64,000 nt of DNA from Stenotrophomonas sp. BIO128-Bstrain (GTDB taxonomy: Bacteria > Pseudomonadota > Gammaproteobacteria > Xanthomonadales > Xanthomonadaceae): assembly GCF_030128875.1 (NCBI RefSeq), contig NZ_CP124620.1, positions 248,001 to 312,000 on the forward strand, in the 5' to 3' direction. Of the stretch, positions 1 to 8,032 are shown one piece after another. The notes under the pieces are model-generated. The model was not told the origin of the DNA. It saw only the letters and a program-made list of their open reading frames with translations, and ran no database searches. Numbering within the stretch: the first letter of the stretch is position 1; every line of letters starts with the position of its first letter. Made by a program: the position numbers and the translations under genes.

Positions 1-450
1 TTCAGCCGCCAGAATCTGCCGCACCAGCCGCGCAGCACCGAACAGGTCGCCCAGATCGCGCGCGGTGGCTACGTGCTGGCCGACGCCGAAGGCGGCGTGC
101 CGGACGTGATCCTGATCGGCACCGGTTCGGAAGTGGGCCTGGCCGTGACCGCCAAGGCGGAACTGGATGCCGCCGGCATCAAGACCCGCGTGGTGTCGAT
201 GCCGTCGACCGACGTGTTCGAGCGCCAGGACGCCGCCTACCGCGAGTCCGTGCTGCCCAATGCCGTGCGCAACCGCGTGGCCGTGGAAGCCGGCGTCACC
301 GGTTTCTGGCGCCAGTACGTGGGCCTGGACGGTGCGGTGGTGGGTATCGACACCTTCGGTGCCTCGGCCCCGGCCGAAGCGCTGTACAAGCACTTCGGGA
401 TCACCGCCGAGCACGTCGTGGCCGCGGCCAAGGCGCAGCTGGCGAACTGA
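1..450 (+). CDS. tkt: transketolase, C-terminal part (5' end outside window)
   Basis: The frame is open from base 1 and ends with TGA at 448-450. The roughly 149 visible residues match the C-terminal domain of transketolase, the thiamine-diphosphate enzyme that moves two-carbon units in the pentose phosphate pathway. Typical pieces are the [13 protein letters not shown] segment, the [14 protein letters not shown] segment, and the final [18 protein letters not shown] stretch. The catalytic thiamine-binding domains lie upstream of the window. A terminator follows 40 bp after the stop. It lies in a cluster of glycolytic genes (gap, pgk, pyk, fba) spread over the next 19 kb. The family call is firm; only the length is unknown. 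Confidence 0.95.
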   Translation, partial: FSRQNLPHQPRSTEQVAQIARGGYVLADAEGGVPDVILIGTGSEVGLAVTAKAELDAAGIKTRVVSMPSTDVFERQDAAYRESVLPNAVRNRVAVEAGVTGFWRQYVGLDGAVVGIDTFGASAPAEALYKHFGITAEHVVAAAKAQLAN

Positions 451-486
451 TGGCGGTGCCGGGCGCTGCCCGGTAGCTGCAACGCG

Positions 487-514
487 AAAGGCCGGGGACA
501 TTCCCCGGCCTTTT
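487..514 (+). terminator. rho-independent terminator after tkt
   Basis: The stem AAAGGCCGGGGA / TCCCCGGCCTTT has a 3-base loop and runs into TTTT then CGTTT. It lies 37 bp after the tkt stop, so it most likely ends the tkt transcript. Confidence 0.8.
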
Positions 515-555
515 CGTTTGTTGAAGGGCAAACACCACGCCATCCTTGATCGAAG

Positions 556-647
556 GTAGATCCACGCCATGCGTGGATGCTGTTGGCGCAACCCTCGACC
601 ATGGCTGACGCGTGATCCCCACGCATCCACGCATGGCGTGGATCTAC
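556..647. repeat. inverted pair of GTAG (SMAG-type) palindromic repeats
   Basis: The left arm 556-579 begins GTAGATCCACGCC and is itself a hairpin (ATCCACGC against GCGTGGAT). The right arm 624-647 is its reverse complement and ends CTAC. Together they can fold as one long stem or two hairpins. GTAG heads and CTAC tails are the hallmark of the SMAG repeats of Stenotrophomonas. The pair lies between the convergent ends of tkt and the CoA-hydrolase gene, whose stop begins 2 bp after the CTAC. Confidence 0.8.
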
Positions 648-648
648 A

Positions 649-2601
649 TCACCCGGCTGCCGTGCGCGCCAATCCCAAGCGCACCAACCGCGCCTCGATG
701 CGTTCGCCGAACGTCTTCGGTGCTTCCAGCCCCATCCGCTGCAGATAGGCCTGGTCGCCATCGCCGGCCGGTTGCGTCAGCGCAGCCAGCACCGTGCGCA
801 GCTTGGCCATCGGTGTCTGCGTGTTCTGCTTGAGCCAGCCCAGCGCCTTGACCAGATGCTGCTCGACTTCGGTGAAATCACTGCCCAGCGGATAGTCCGG
901 CAGCAGGCCGGACTGGCGGAATGGCGCCAGTGCTGCGCTGACCTCGGCCGCGGTGTTGCGCCGCCCATCGTCGGGCGCAGTGAACCCGGCGGCCAGCTTT
1001 TTCGAGGCTTTCGCTTTGTCCTGCAAGGCGGCCTGGAACTGCGCATCGGTGATCGCAGCCATGGCGATCACGCAGTCCTCGTCGGTCATGTTGCGCAGGT
1101 CGGCGATGCCGTACTCATTGATGTAGAGGTCGCGCAGATGCCGCGGAATCGTGGTGTGCCCGTAGTTCCAGCGCACGTTGGACTGCAGCGTGCCCTTGTC
1201 CTCGCGGGTGGCACGGAAGATCAGCGCGCTGCGGGCGCCGGGCAGAGCATGGGCCATCGCCACGAAGTTGTACTGGCCGCCGACGCCGGAGACCACACGG
1301 CCGTCGTCCAGCGCATCGGAAGCGGCCGCGCCGAGCGCAGTGGCCATCATGCAGGAGTTGAAGAAGCGCGCATCGCGGCGCTGCATCCGCTCCAGCGTTT
1401 CATCGCCGCCGTAAAGCTGGTTGATCTCGCTGATGCGGCGCATGCCGATCGCGCTGCGCTCCTCCTCGGGCAGGTCGCGCAGCCACTGGTAGAACTCCGG
1501 CGAGCCCAGGTAGAACGCGCCGTGCAGATACTCGCCCTCGGCCTCGAGCGTGGCGTAGTCGGTGGTCCAGGCGGTGCCGTTCTCGATCCGCTGCAGCATC
1601 GCCAGATCGTCGTGCACCTTGCGCCGGATCACCCCGGTCTGGACCAGCCGGCGGAAGCCCTCGTTGAGCATCTCACTGCAACCGTACAGACCGATCTCGA
1701 ACGGCTCCAGGCCACCGCACTCAAGGACGGTGGGGTTGCTGGCCAGGCCGGGATCGAGCGCCTGCAGGATCTGCCGGTAGCGGGCGTTGTCGGTATGCCG
1801 CAGCACCAGCGCATGGCTGAGCGCATCGGCCAGCGTACCGATGCCGATCTGCAGCGTGCCGCCATCGCGCACCAGCGTGCTGGCGTACAGGCCGATCGCA
1901 TAGTCGGCATCGCTCACCGGTTGCCGCGGCAGGCCGAACAGGTCCGGGTAGGGCCCCGGTGGCGTGATCACCAGATCGAAGAACGACACATCCACCGTGG
2001 CCGAACCGGCCAGGTAGGGCAGCTGTGGATCGATCTCGGCGATCATCAACGGGCGTGGCAGCCCGCGCGCGACCATCGCATCCAGCGTGTCCTGGGTGAT
2101 GTCGTTGTTGCACGACAGCGACAGGCGCCGGTCGTTCGCGCGCATCGCCACTTTCTGCACGATCGCATGCGGCGCGCGCTGCGCCACCGCATCGGCGGCA
2201 TGGGTGTAGTTGAGGCTGGTGTAGCTGCGCTGCGCCTGCGAAGAATTGAGCAGCGCACCGGACTGCATGTAGAACTCTTCCACCTGCACATGCGCCGGCA
2301 GCTGGTCGCGCATCATGGCATCGGCGTAGGCCAGGCGCGGGAACTCCGCACCGAAATGACGCTCGGCGAAGGGCGTCATGAAGCGCGCTTCCAGCCCGGC
2401 ACCGCCACGCGGCGGATTCAGCGACAGCGCGGTATACAGCTGCAGCGGCCGCGAGGCATCGTGTTCAACACGGGCATACAGCGCGTTGAGCAGCCGGTGC
2501 GGCTTGCCCAGTGCGAGCGGGGCGCCGATGCGCAGGGGGCCATCGACCCGCTGCAGCAGCCACTCGACGGCGGCGTCCAGGTCGGTCAGGTGTTCGGTCA
2601 T
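649..2601 (-). CDS. acetyl-CoA hydrolase/transferase family protein
   Basis: This 650-residue cytoplasmic protein belongs to the acetyl-CoA hydrolase / 4-hydroxybutyrate CoA-transferase family, which moves or hydrolyses CoA thioesters. The C-terminal half has the family signature SGVGGQYNF followed by SNVRWNYGHTTIPRHLRD and the NEYGIADLR motif. It is longer than the usual 430-550 residues because of an extended N-terminal region and an extra C-terminal tail of about 100 residues, as in other xanthomonad homologues. The start is the only ATG that fits (2599-2601). It lies 31 bp downstream of the flavin reductase gene on the same strand, so the two are probably co-transcribed. The substrate cannot be read from the sequence. 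Confidence 0.85.
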   Translation of the reverse strand: MTEHLTDLDAAVEWLLQRVDGPLRIGAPLALGKPHRLLNALYARVEHDASRPLQLYTALSLNPPRGGAGLEARFMTPFAERHFGAEFPRLAYADAMMRDQLPAHVQVEEFYMQSGALLNSSQAQRSYTSLNYTHAADAVAQRAPHAIVQKVAMRANDRRLSLSCNNDITQDTLDAMVARGLPRPLMIAEIDPQLPYLAGSATVDVSFFDLVITPPGPYPDLFGLPRQPVSDADYAIGLYASTLVRDGGTLQIGIGTLADALSHALVLRHTDNARYRQILQALDPGLASNPTVLECGGLEPFEIGLYGCSEMLNEGFRRLVQTGVIRRKVHDDLAMLQRIENGTAWTTDYATLEAEGEYLHGAFYLGSPEFYQWLRDLPEEERSAIGMRRISEINQLYGGDETLERMQRRDARFFNSCMMATALGAAASDALDDGRVVSGVGGQYNFVAMAHALPGARSALIFRATREDKGTLQSNVRWNYGHTTIPRHLRDLYINEYGIADLRNMTDEDCVIAMAAITDAQFQAALQDKAKASKKLAAGFTAPDDGRRNTAAEVSAALAPFRQSGLLPDYPLGSDFTEVEQHLVKALGWLKQNTQTPMAKLRTVLAALTQPAGDGDQAYLQRMGLEAPKTFGERIEARLVRLGLARTAAG

Positions 2602-2632
2602 GCGGCGCTATCCTGCGAAATCATGCGGGTCA

Positions 2633-3190
2633 TTACAGCATTTCCGGTTTGAACAGACGGCGACGCGAGACTTCATCGCCGGAAAGCATGAACTGGCCAT
2701 CGCCGCGGTAATGCACCGTGCGCGGCACTTTCGGGGAGCGCGCGACGTGCGCTTTGACGACCTCCCAGATGAACAGGCCATGCCGTTTGATCTGGCTGCG
2801 GTCTGCCAGCCGGCACTCGAAGCTGGCGTGGCACTGGGCGATCAAGGGGGCGGCGACCTCCGTGGCGGCCACCGCCTCCAGGCCGAAGTGGTCGAACTTG
2901 TCGATCTCCGCGCCGCTGCTGTTGCCGATGCCCACCACCGTATCGAGCATCTCGGCGGTGGGCACATTGATGACGCATTCGCCACTGCGGCGGATCAGCT
3001 CGAAGCTGTGGTTGCCGCTGGAGATCATCGTTGCCAGCCGTGAGGGCGTGAACTCCAGCACCATGTGCCAGCCCAGGGTCATGATGTTGCGCTGGCCTTT
3101 CCAGGCCGAGCTGATCAGCACGATCGGGCCCGGCTCCAGGAAGCGGCGCACATCGTCGACCGGGTAGTCGAATTTTCGGTAGCGTCTCAT
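2633..3190 (-). CDS. flavin reductase family protein (FMN-binding)
   Basis: The 185-residue protein has the split-barrel flavin-reductase-like fold typical of the DIM6/NTAB family. Visible family features are the PIVLISSAWKGQRNIMTLGW segment near the N-terminus, the NVPTAEMLD segment, and the GIGNSSGAEIDKFDHFGL stretch. These proteins bind FMN and either reduce flavin for a partner or act as small oxidoreductases. The ATG at 3188-3190 is preceded by GGAG at a 6-base distance, which favours it over longer upstream starts. It is transcribed away from the blaI-like gene and towards the CoA hydrolase, its probable operon partner. The actual substrate is unknown. Confidence 0.8.
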   Translation of the reverse strand: MRRYRKFDYPVDDVRRFLEPGPIVLISSAWKGQRNIMTLGWHMVLEFTPSRLATMISSGNHSFELIRRSGECVINVPTAEMLDTVVGIGNSSGAEIDKFDHFGLEAVAATEVAAPLIAQCHASFECRLADRSQIKRHGLFIWEVVKAHVARSPKVPRTVHYRGDGQFMLSGDEVSRRRLFKPEML

Positions 3191-3252
3191 CGAGGGCTCC
3201 GTGGGGCGTGCGCAGATGCTGGCAGCGGCTGCATGAACCGGCTGTCGAAGGG

Positions 3253-3306
3253 TTGACACCCAGGTTGATTACGGGCGTAATCGATCTGTCGATTACGGGT
3301 GTAAAT
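3253..3306 (+). promoter_or_regulatory. blaI-like promoter with two BlaI/MecI-type palindromes
   Basis: A TTGACA -35 box at 3253-3258 is followed after 17 bp by CGTAAT (3276-3281) as -10. A perfect palindrome GATTACGGGCGTAATC lies at 3267-3282 over the -10. A degenerate copy GATTACGGGTGTAAAT lies at 3291-3306 over the predicted transcription start and the ATG. The copies are centred 24 bp apart. Dyad operators of this kind are typical of autorepressed BlaI/MecI regulators. The promoter reading is inference; the palindromes are seen directly. Confidence 0.65.
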
Positions 3307-3673
3307 GATGAGCCAGATCAGTGAAGCCGAAGCGGTGGTGATGGAGGTGTTGTGGCGCAGCCATCCGCTGGGCGCTGACGAGGTGGTGACCGCGCTGGCC
3401 AGCCGCGACTGGGCCGAGCCCACCATCAAGACCCTGCTCAACCGGCTGCTGACCAAGGGCGCGATCAGCGCCAGCCGCGATGGGCGTCGCTATCTGTACT
3501 CGCCGGTGCTGCAGCGCCAGGCCTGGGTGGCCGAGCAGAGCGAGGGCTTCCTGGACCGGGTCTTCGACGGTCGCGTCGCGCCGCTGGTGGCGCACTTCAG
3601 CCAGCGCGGGGAGCTGAGCGCGCAGGACATCGCCGAGCTGAAGCAGCTGATCCGGGAGCTGGGCCATGACTGA
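3305..3673 (+). CDS. BlaI/MecI/CopY family transcriptional repressor
   Basis: This 122-residue protein has an N-terminal winged helix: SEAEAVVMEVLWRSHPLGADEVV, then the recognition helix region PTIKTLLNRLLTKGAI and a wing with RRYLYSPVL. The C-terminal helices would dimerise. BlaI/MecI repressors are released when a membrane M56 metalloprotease (BlaR1/MecR1) senses its signal and triggers cleavage. The next gene encodes exactly such a protease, overlapping this stop by 8 bp, so the pair is one unit. ATGs at 3305 and 3308 are both possible. No clear Shine-Dalgarno is present, which fits a very short leader. No beta-lactamase gene is near, so the signal is not obviously a beta-lactam. Confidence 0.88.
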   Translation: MMSQISEAEAVVMEVLWRSHPLGADEVVTALASRDWAEPTIKTLLNRLLTKGAISASRDGRRYLYSPVLQRQAWVAEQSEGFLDRVFDGRVAPLVAHFSQRGELSAQDIAELKQLIRELGHD

Positions 3674-4844
3674 GCTGCTTGATGGACTGCTGCAGGCCAG
3701 CGTGTGGCTGTCGCTGGCGACGCTGGTGCTGGCCGCGGCCAGGCCGCTGCTGCTGCGCCTCGGAGGCGCAGCGCTGGCCTACCGCAGCTGGTGGTTGCTG
3801 CCGTTGATGCTGGTCGCGCCATACCTGCCACTGCCACGGCTGCCGATGACTGAAACGGACCCGGTCATGGTCATGGCTTCGGCCCTGCGCGCGCCGGCCG
3901 TTCCCACCGACGCCTCGCAGTGGCCGCTACTGCTGTTGACGGTGTGGTTGGTGGGCGCGGTAGCGGTGGCCTGCGTCAGCTGGCGCGCGCAGCGCCGCTT
4001 CGAGCACGCACTGGGCGTGCTCCAGCCGCGCATGGATGGCAGCTGGCAGGCCAGTGGCGATCCCGGCCTGCCGGCGCTGGTCGGCCTGTGGCAGCCGCGC
4101 ATCGTGGTGAGCCCGGACTTCGAGCAGCGATTCAGCCCGGCCGAGCAGGAGCTGATCCTGCGCCATGAGCACAGCCATCGCCGCCATGGCGATCCCTGGG
4201 CAAACGCCACGCTGGCCGCGCTGCGGTGCGTGTTCTGGTTCCACCCGTTGCTGCCGTGGGCGGCGCGCCGGTTCCTGCGTGACCAGGAACTGGCCTGCGA
4301 CGCCCGCACGGTCGATCCGCATCCGGCACTGCGCCGGCTCTACGCCAACGCGCTGCTCAAGGCGCAGTTGGTCCACCCGGTTGCACCGATGGCCTGCCAC
4401 TGGCGCAGCCAACCGATGTTGAAGGAGCGGATTGCCATGTTGAAGGAACACAAGCGGAAGACATTGCCGTGGTTGACCGGGCAGGTGCTGGTGGTCGGGA
4501 TGTGCGTGGGTCTGGGCACGGTGGCCTGGGCGGGCCAGGGCACCGCGGTCGCCGCTGATCGCGATGCGATCGCGCACAAGATGCCGCCGCCGTCCTACCC
4601 GAAAACGGCGGCCGAGCAGCGCATCGTCGGCAAGGTTGTGGTCAGGGTGGACGTGGATACCGAAGGCAGGGCGACCAATGTGCGCGTACTTCAGGCGAGC
4701 CCGGCGGGTGTATTCGACGACGCGACGGTCGCTGCCGCGAAACAGTGGACGTTCGAACCGGCGATCCGGAATGGCAAGGCGGTGGCCTCGGCGCTGAAGA
4801 TTCCGGTCACCTACGCCATGGATGATGAGGTGCCAACGCCATGA
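3666..4844 (+). CDS. M56 family metallopeptidase (BlaR1-like) with C-terminal TonB-like domain
   Basis: This 392-residue membrane protein has two N-terminal membrane segments (about 8-26 and 40-58), another at about 87-104, and a cytoplasmic zinc-protease loop with HEHSH at 167-171 and a downstream DQELACDA glutamate motif. A further membrane helix near 270-290 is followed by an exported domain from about 305 to 385. That domain has TonB C-terminal features (KVVVRVDVDTEGRATNVRVL, WTFEPA). Classical BlaR1 carries a penicillin-binding sensor there; this protein does not. By family logic it would cleave or inactivate the BlaI-like repressor encoded just upstream. The ligand is unknown. Confidence 0.85.
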   Translation: MTELLDGLLQASVWLSLATLVLAAARPLLLRLGGAALAYRSWWLLPLMLVAPYLPLPRLPMTETDPVMVMASALRAPAVPTDASQWPLLLLTVWLVGAVAVACVSWRAQRRFEHALGVLQPRMDGSWQASGDPGLPALVGLWQPRIVVSPDFEQRFSPAEQELILRHEHSHRRHGDPWANATLAALRCVFWFHPLLPWAARRFLRDQELACDARTVDPHPALRRLYANALLKAQLVHPVAPMACHWRSQPMLKERIAMLKEHKRKTLPWLTGQVLVVGMCVGLGTVAWAGQGTAVAADRDAIAHKMPPPSYPKTAAEQRIVGKVVVRVDVDTEGRATNVRVLQASPAGVFDDATVAAAKQWTFEPAIRNGKAVASALKIPVTYAMDDEVPTP

Positions 4845-5413
4845 GGCAGTCATCCGTCCTGGCAGTGGCGGCGCTGTTGATGGCTGGCTGTGCCACCCAT
4901 GAGACGCTTACGTCAGTGGACACGCGGGCGGAGAACGTGGGTCACCAGCGCTTGGATCCGACCACCGGCACGGGGGCTGCGCAGGTGGCGAGCTACCAGC
5001 TGAAGGCTGCGGAGGGTTACCGGATGCCGCAACTGAATGCAGGTCCGGACCCCGTGCTGGGCGATCGCGATCCGCGCAGTGAGCTTGCGCCCACGACGGT
5101 GTGCCTGCAGTTGGTCATCGATGCGCAGGGTCGCGTGGAGCGAAGTCTGCCGGTGCAGGACCGCGACGAATGCACCGCTGGCAATGCCCCTGAGAATGCG
5201 CCGTTGCTGCAGTCCGCGCAGGATGCGGTGGCGGCCTGGCAGTACGTGCCCGCAGCGGTGTGTCACTTCGCGGAGGGGAAGGTTCCAGCGGATCGGGGCG
5301 ATTGCAACGGTGCCGCGCGCATCGAACCCGTGCCGGTGAGCCTGCTGTATGCCTTCACCTTCGAAATCGTGAAAGGCAAGGCGACCGTGCGCAGCGGGAC
5401 GCCGGCGAAGTAG
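4841..5413 (+). CDS. putative lipoprotein with TonB C-terminal-like domain
   Basis: This 190-residue protein starts with a lipoprotein signal peptide (MRQSSVLAVAALLMAGC, cysteine 17). The mature part has the pattern of a TonB C-terminal fold: VCLQLVIDAQGRVERSLPV, then AVAAWQYVPAA and VPVSLLYAFTFEI. This resembles the last domain of the protease encoded just upstream. The start ATG overlaps the previous stop (ATGA), which implies translational coupling and a three-gene operon. Its role may be to bind the same ligand or partner in the periplasm, but that is inference. No characterised homologue is recognised. Confidence 0.7.
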   Translation: MRQSSVLAVAALLMAGCATHETLTSVDTRAENVGHQRLDPTTGTGAAQVASYQLKAAEGYRMPQLNAGPDPVLGDRDPRSELAPTTVCLQLVIDAQGRVERSLPVQDRDECTAGNAPENAPLLQSAQDAVAAWQYVPAAVCHFAEGKVPADRGDCNGAARIEPVPVSLLYAFTFEIVKGKATVRSGTPAK

Positions 5414-5445
5414 CGAAGCAGTGCGCCCACGACGCGGTGAGATAC

Positions 5446-6258
5446 CTATCCGCCGCGAACGGCACCGCCCTGGATGTTCGCTTTCACCGAGGGTTCCATC
5501 AATTTGGGCTCGGCCAGCGTGGCATCGCGTGCCTGGCGCGTGGCGACGAACTCGGCTTCGCTGACGCCGTCATGCAGGTGGATGTTGTGTGCGCGCTGCG
5601 CGCCGATGGTGGTTTCGTTGGCGACCTCGCGGCCACCGGGGCCGTAGTCGTGACAGATGAACACACGGGTTGCGTCCGGCAATGCCAGCAAGCGCTGGAT
5701 CGAACGGTACAGCTGCGCCGCATCGCCGCCCGGGAAGTCACAGCGTGCGGTGCCGCCGTCGGGCATGAACAGCGAATCGCCGGTGAACAGCGCATCGCCG
5801 ATCCGATAGGCGACGCTGTCGCTGGTATGGCCCGGGACCGCGATCACCTCGGCGTCGATATGACCGAGCGTGAAGCGTTCGCCATCGGCGAACAGATGAT
5901 CGAACTGCGAGCCGTCGGTCGGCACATCCAGCGCGTAACGGGGCGCGAAGGTGCGCTGCACCTGCACGATGCCCGCGCCCATGGCCAGGGTCGCTTCCGG
6001 CCATTGGCGCTTGAGCCAGCGCCCGGCGCTGACGTGGTCGGCGTGGGCATGGGTATCCAGCAGCCAGCGCACCTGCAGACCGTGCTCGCGCACATGGGCC
6101 AGCAGCGGCTGCAGCGGCCCGGCACCGAGCGCGTCGGTGTCCGGGTCGTAATCCAGCACGGGATCGATCACCGCTGCCTGCAACGTCGCCGGGTCATGCA
6201 CCACATAGCTGAACGTGTGACTGTCCGGGTGGAAGAAACTGGCGACGTGCAGTGACAT
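5446..6258 (-). CDS. MBL-fold metallo-hydrolase, persulfide dioxygenase (ETHE1)-like
   Basis: This 270-residue metallo-beta-lactamase-fold protein has the metal-binding motif THAHADH at 69-75, then PGHTSDS, FTGDSLF and CHDYGP. It also shows the GGTARCDFPGGDAAQLYRSI segment typical of ETHE1/Blh-type persulfide dioxygenases, which oxidise glutathione persulfide to sulfite with a single iron. A glyoxalase-II role is less likely given that segment. There is no fused rhodanese domain. The start ATG (6256-6258) gives the expected N-terminus; an upstream extension into the nuclease gene is unlikely. It lies 10 bp downstream of the S1/P1 nuclease gene on the same strand. Confidence 0.82.
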   Translation of the reverse strand: MSLHVASFFHPDSHTFSYVVHDPATLQAAVIDPVLDYDPDTDALGAGPLQPLLAHVREHGLQVRWLLDTHAHADHVSAGRWLKRQWPEATLAMGAGIVQVQRTFAPRYALDVPTDGSQFDHLFADGERFTLGHIDAEVIAVPGHTSDSVAYRIGDALFTGDSLFMPDGGTARCDFPGGDAAQLYRSIQRLLALPDATRVFICHDYGPGGREVANETTIGAQRAHNIHLHDGVSEAEFVATRQARDATLAEPKLMEPSVKANIQGGAVRGG

Positions 6259-6268
6259 GGTGCGGACC

Positions 6269-7084
6269 TCAGCGTTTGCCCAGGGTGTCGTTGAGCAGCA
6301 CCGCCAGACGTTCACCGGCCAGGCGCAGCTCGCGCTCGGCGACCGGGCGATAGGTCGCCGCATAGCTGGGGTCCAGCGTACGCTTGTCCGGGTAAACGCC
6401 AGGTGCAATGGCGATCCGGCAGCTGGCTTCGGCCCACTGCACTGCATCCGCATCGATGTTGGAGCGCGTTGCGAACGCCGGCTTGGGCAGGGCCAGCAGG
6501 CGCTTGAGGTACTGGTCGTCATCCAGCGTCTGCTCGTTCAGCATGCCGCTGTCCCACAGCGAGTGCAGGTTGGTACCGCGGTTGTTGAACTGCACCTGGA
6601 AATCGTTGCCACCTTTGTCGTGGCCGTAGCCGGCATGCATCGGCTGGTGGATGTCGCCAGCGAAATGCACGACGAATTTCAGTGCCTGCGCACGCTCGGC
6701 GTCGGATTTGCTGCGGTCGCCCAGAATCGCGGTCTGCGCCTTCAGCGCCTCGACCACGCAGTTGCCGTTCCTGCAGTGCTTCTGCACTTCATAGTGGCAA
6801 TCATCCTCGCCGATATTGACGTAATGCCAGCCGGCCGAGCGCTTGCCCAGGCCGGGGTCCTTGGCGCGCAGCTGATCGGCCCACGGGGCGATGCCATGCA
6901 GTGTCGGATCCGGCTCGGCGGCAAGCAGACGGTCCACCTCGGCCTGGGCCTGCGGGGTCAGCCGGGTCTCGGCGATCCGCGCCACCAGGCGGTGGCCTTG
7001 CGCGCCCCAGGCCAGGGCATCGGTGGAAACAAGGGTGAGGGCCAGCGCGAGCGCGGTGGCCGGGAGCAGGGAAGACATTTTCAT
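6269..7084 (-). CDS. secreted S1/P1 family nuclease
   Basis: This 271-residue protein has a signal peptide cleaved after ALA, so the mature protein would begin with tryptophan 26 in WGAQGH. In S1/P1 nucleases the amino group and carbonyl of the first residue, Trp1, bind the zinc cluster, so the cleavage site matters for activity. Further ligands are in WADQLRAK, WHYVN, HFAGDIHQPMHAGYGHDKGGND and the NLHSLWDSGM segment. The enzymes degrade single-stranded RNA and DNA and are known from Stenotrophomonas. ATGs at 7084 and 7078 both leave the signal peptide intact. The MBL hydrolase gene follows 10 bp downstream. Confidence 0.93.
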   Translation of the reverse strand: MKMSSLLPATALALALTLVSTDALAWGAQGHRLVARIAETRLTPQAQAEVDRLLAAEPDPTLHGIAPWADQLRAKDPGLGKRSAGWHYVNIGEDDCHYEVQKHCRNGNCVVEALKAQTAILGDRSKSDAERAQALKFVVHFAGDIHQPMHAGYGHDKGGNDFQVQFNNRGTNLHSLWDSGMLNEQTLDDDQYLKRLLALPKPAFATRSNIDADAVQWAEASCRIAIAPGVYPDKRTLDPSYAATYRPVAERELRLAGERLAVLLNDTLGKR

Positions 7085-7205
7085 CCGCGGCATTCTAGCG
7101 GGCTGGCCACGCGCGGGCTTGCCGCGATCTGGCCGGCTGCAGTGCCGCTCGGGTTCGGCTAGGCTCGGCGGGTGCCCGGCATCGGGCGGACGCAGGAGCG
7201 ACCCC

Positions 7206-7907
7206 ATGGCCCACATCGTTGGCCTGATCGGCGGCATGAGCTGGGAAAGCTCGGCCCACTATTACCGCCTGATCAACGAGCAGGTGCGCGACACGCTGGG
7301 CCGGCTGCATTCCGGGCGGATCCTGCTGTGGTCGTTCGATTTCGCCGAGATCGAGGCGCTGCAGCATGCCGGCGACTGGGACAGTGCCACGCAGCGGATG
7401 ATCGATGCGGCCCAACGCCTGCAGGGCGCCGGAGCCACCGCCATCGTGATCTGCACCAACACCATGCACCGCATGGCGGATGCGGTGCAGGCGGCGATCG
7501 CGATTCCGCTGCTGCACATCGCCGACCCGACGGCCGAAGCGATCAAGGGCGCCGGGTTGCGGCGCATTGGCCTGCTCGGCACCGCGTTCACGATGGAACA
7601 CGATTTCTACAAGGGTCGGCTCACGCACGCGCATGGCCTGGAGGTACTGGTCCCGGAGCCCGACGACCGCGCGGCGGTGCACCGGATCATCTATGAGGAG
7701 CTGGTGCAGGGGCAGGTGCTGCCGGCATCGCGCGAGAGGTATCGCGCGGTCATGCAGCGGCTGGTGGATCGCGGCGCGCAGGGCATCATCCTGGGCTGCA
7801 CGGAGATCATGCTGCTGGTCGGCGCGCAGGATGCAACGGTGCCGGTGTTCGATACGACCACGCTGCATGCGCAGGCCGCGGCCCGGCATCTGCTTTCCGC
7901 AGCGTAA
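7206..7907 (+). CDS. aspartate/glutamate racemase family protein
   Basis: The 233-residue protein has the two catalytic cysteine motifs of the Asp/Glu racemase superfamily: CTNTMH around residue 81 and LGCTEI near residue 198. The N-terminal GLIGGMSWESSAHYYRLINE matches the YgeA-like branch, which includes broad-specificity amino-acid racemases. These cofactor-independent enzymes interconvert L and D amino acids. The ATG is preceded by AGGAG (7194-7198). It is a single gene, divergent from the S1/P1 nuclease and convergent with ompW. The exact amino-acid substrate cannot be read from the sequence. Confidence 0.88.
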   Translation: MAHIVGLIGGMSWESSAHYYRLINEQVRDTLGRLHSGRILLWSFDFAEIEALQHAGDWDSATQRMIDAAQRLQGAGATAIVICTNTMHRMADAVQAAIAIPLLHIADPTAEAIKGAGLRRIGLLGTAFTMEHDFYKGRLTHAHGLEVLVPEPDDRAAVHRIIYEELVQGQVLPASRERYRAVMQRLVDRGAQGIILGCTEIMLLVGAQDATVPVFDTTTLHAQAAARHLLSAA

Positions 7908-7956
7908 CCGCGAGGGTCACGCCCCGCAGTGCCCCCCCTGACCGCCGCGCCTGTCC

Positions 7957-7983
7957 AAAAAAAAACCCCGGCCGAAGCCGGGG
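7957..7983 (-). terminator. terminator for ompW (and convergent racemase)
   Basis: The stem CCCCGGC / GCCGGGG with a CGAA loop (7966-7983) is followed on the minus strand by nine T (A-run at 7957-7965). This is a strong intrinsic terminator for the minus-strand ompW gene. Confidence 0.88.
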
Positions 7984-8032
7984 AAACTGTCTTGCTGCGA
8001 GGGTGTTGCCTGGTTGGGTTCTGATCCGCCGA

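Noticed and set aside
772..2652. A 626-codon plus-strand frame opposite the acetyl-CoA hydrolase
   Set aside because: The composition is typical antisense (Gln/Arg/His-rich). The minus strand has the family motifs.
3305..4844. Beta-lactam-sensing BlaI/BlaR1 resistance system
   Set aside because: The protease lacks a penicillin-binding domain and no beta-lactamase gene is near, so only the general repressor/protease logic is kept.
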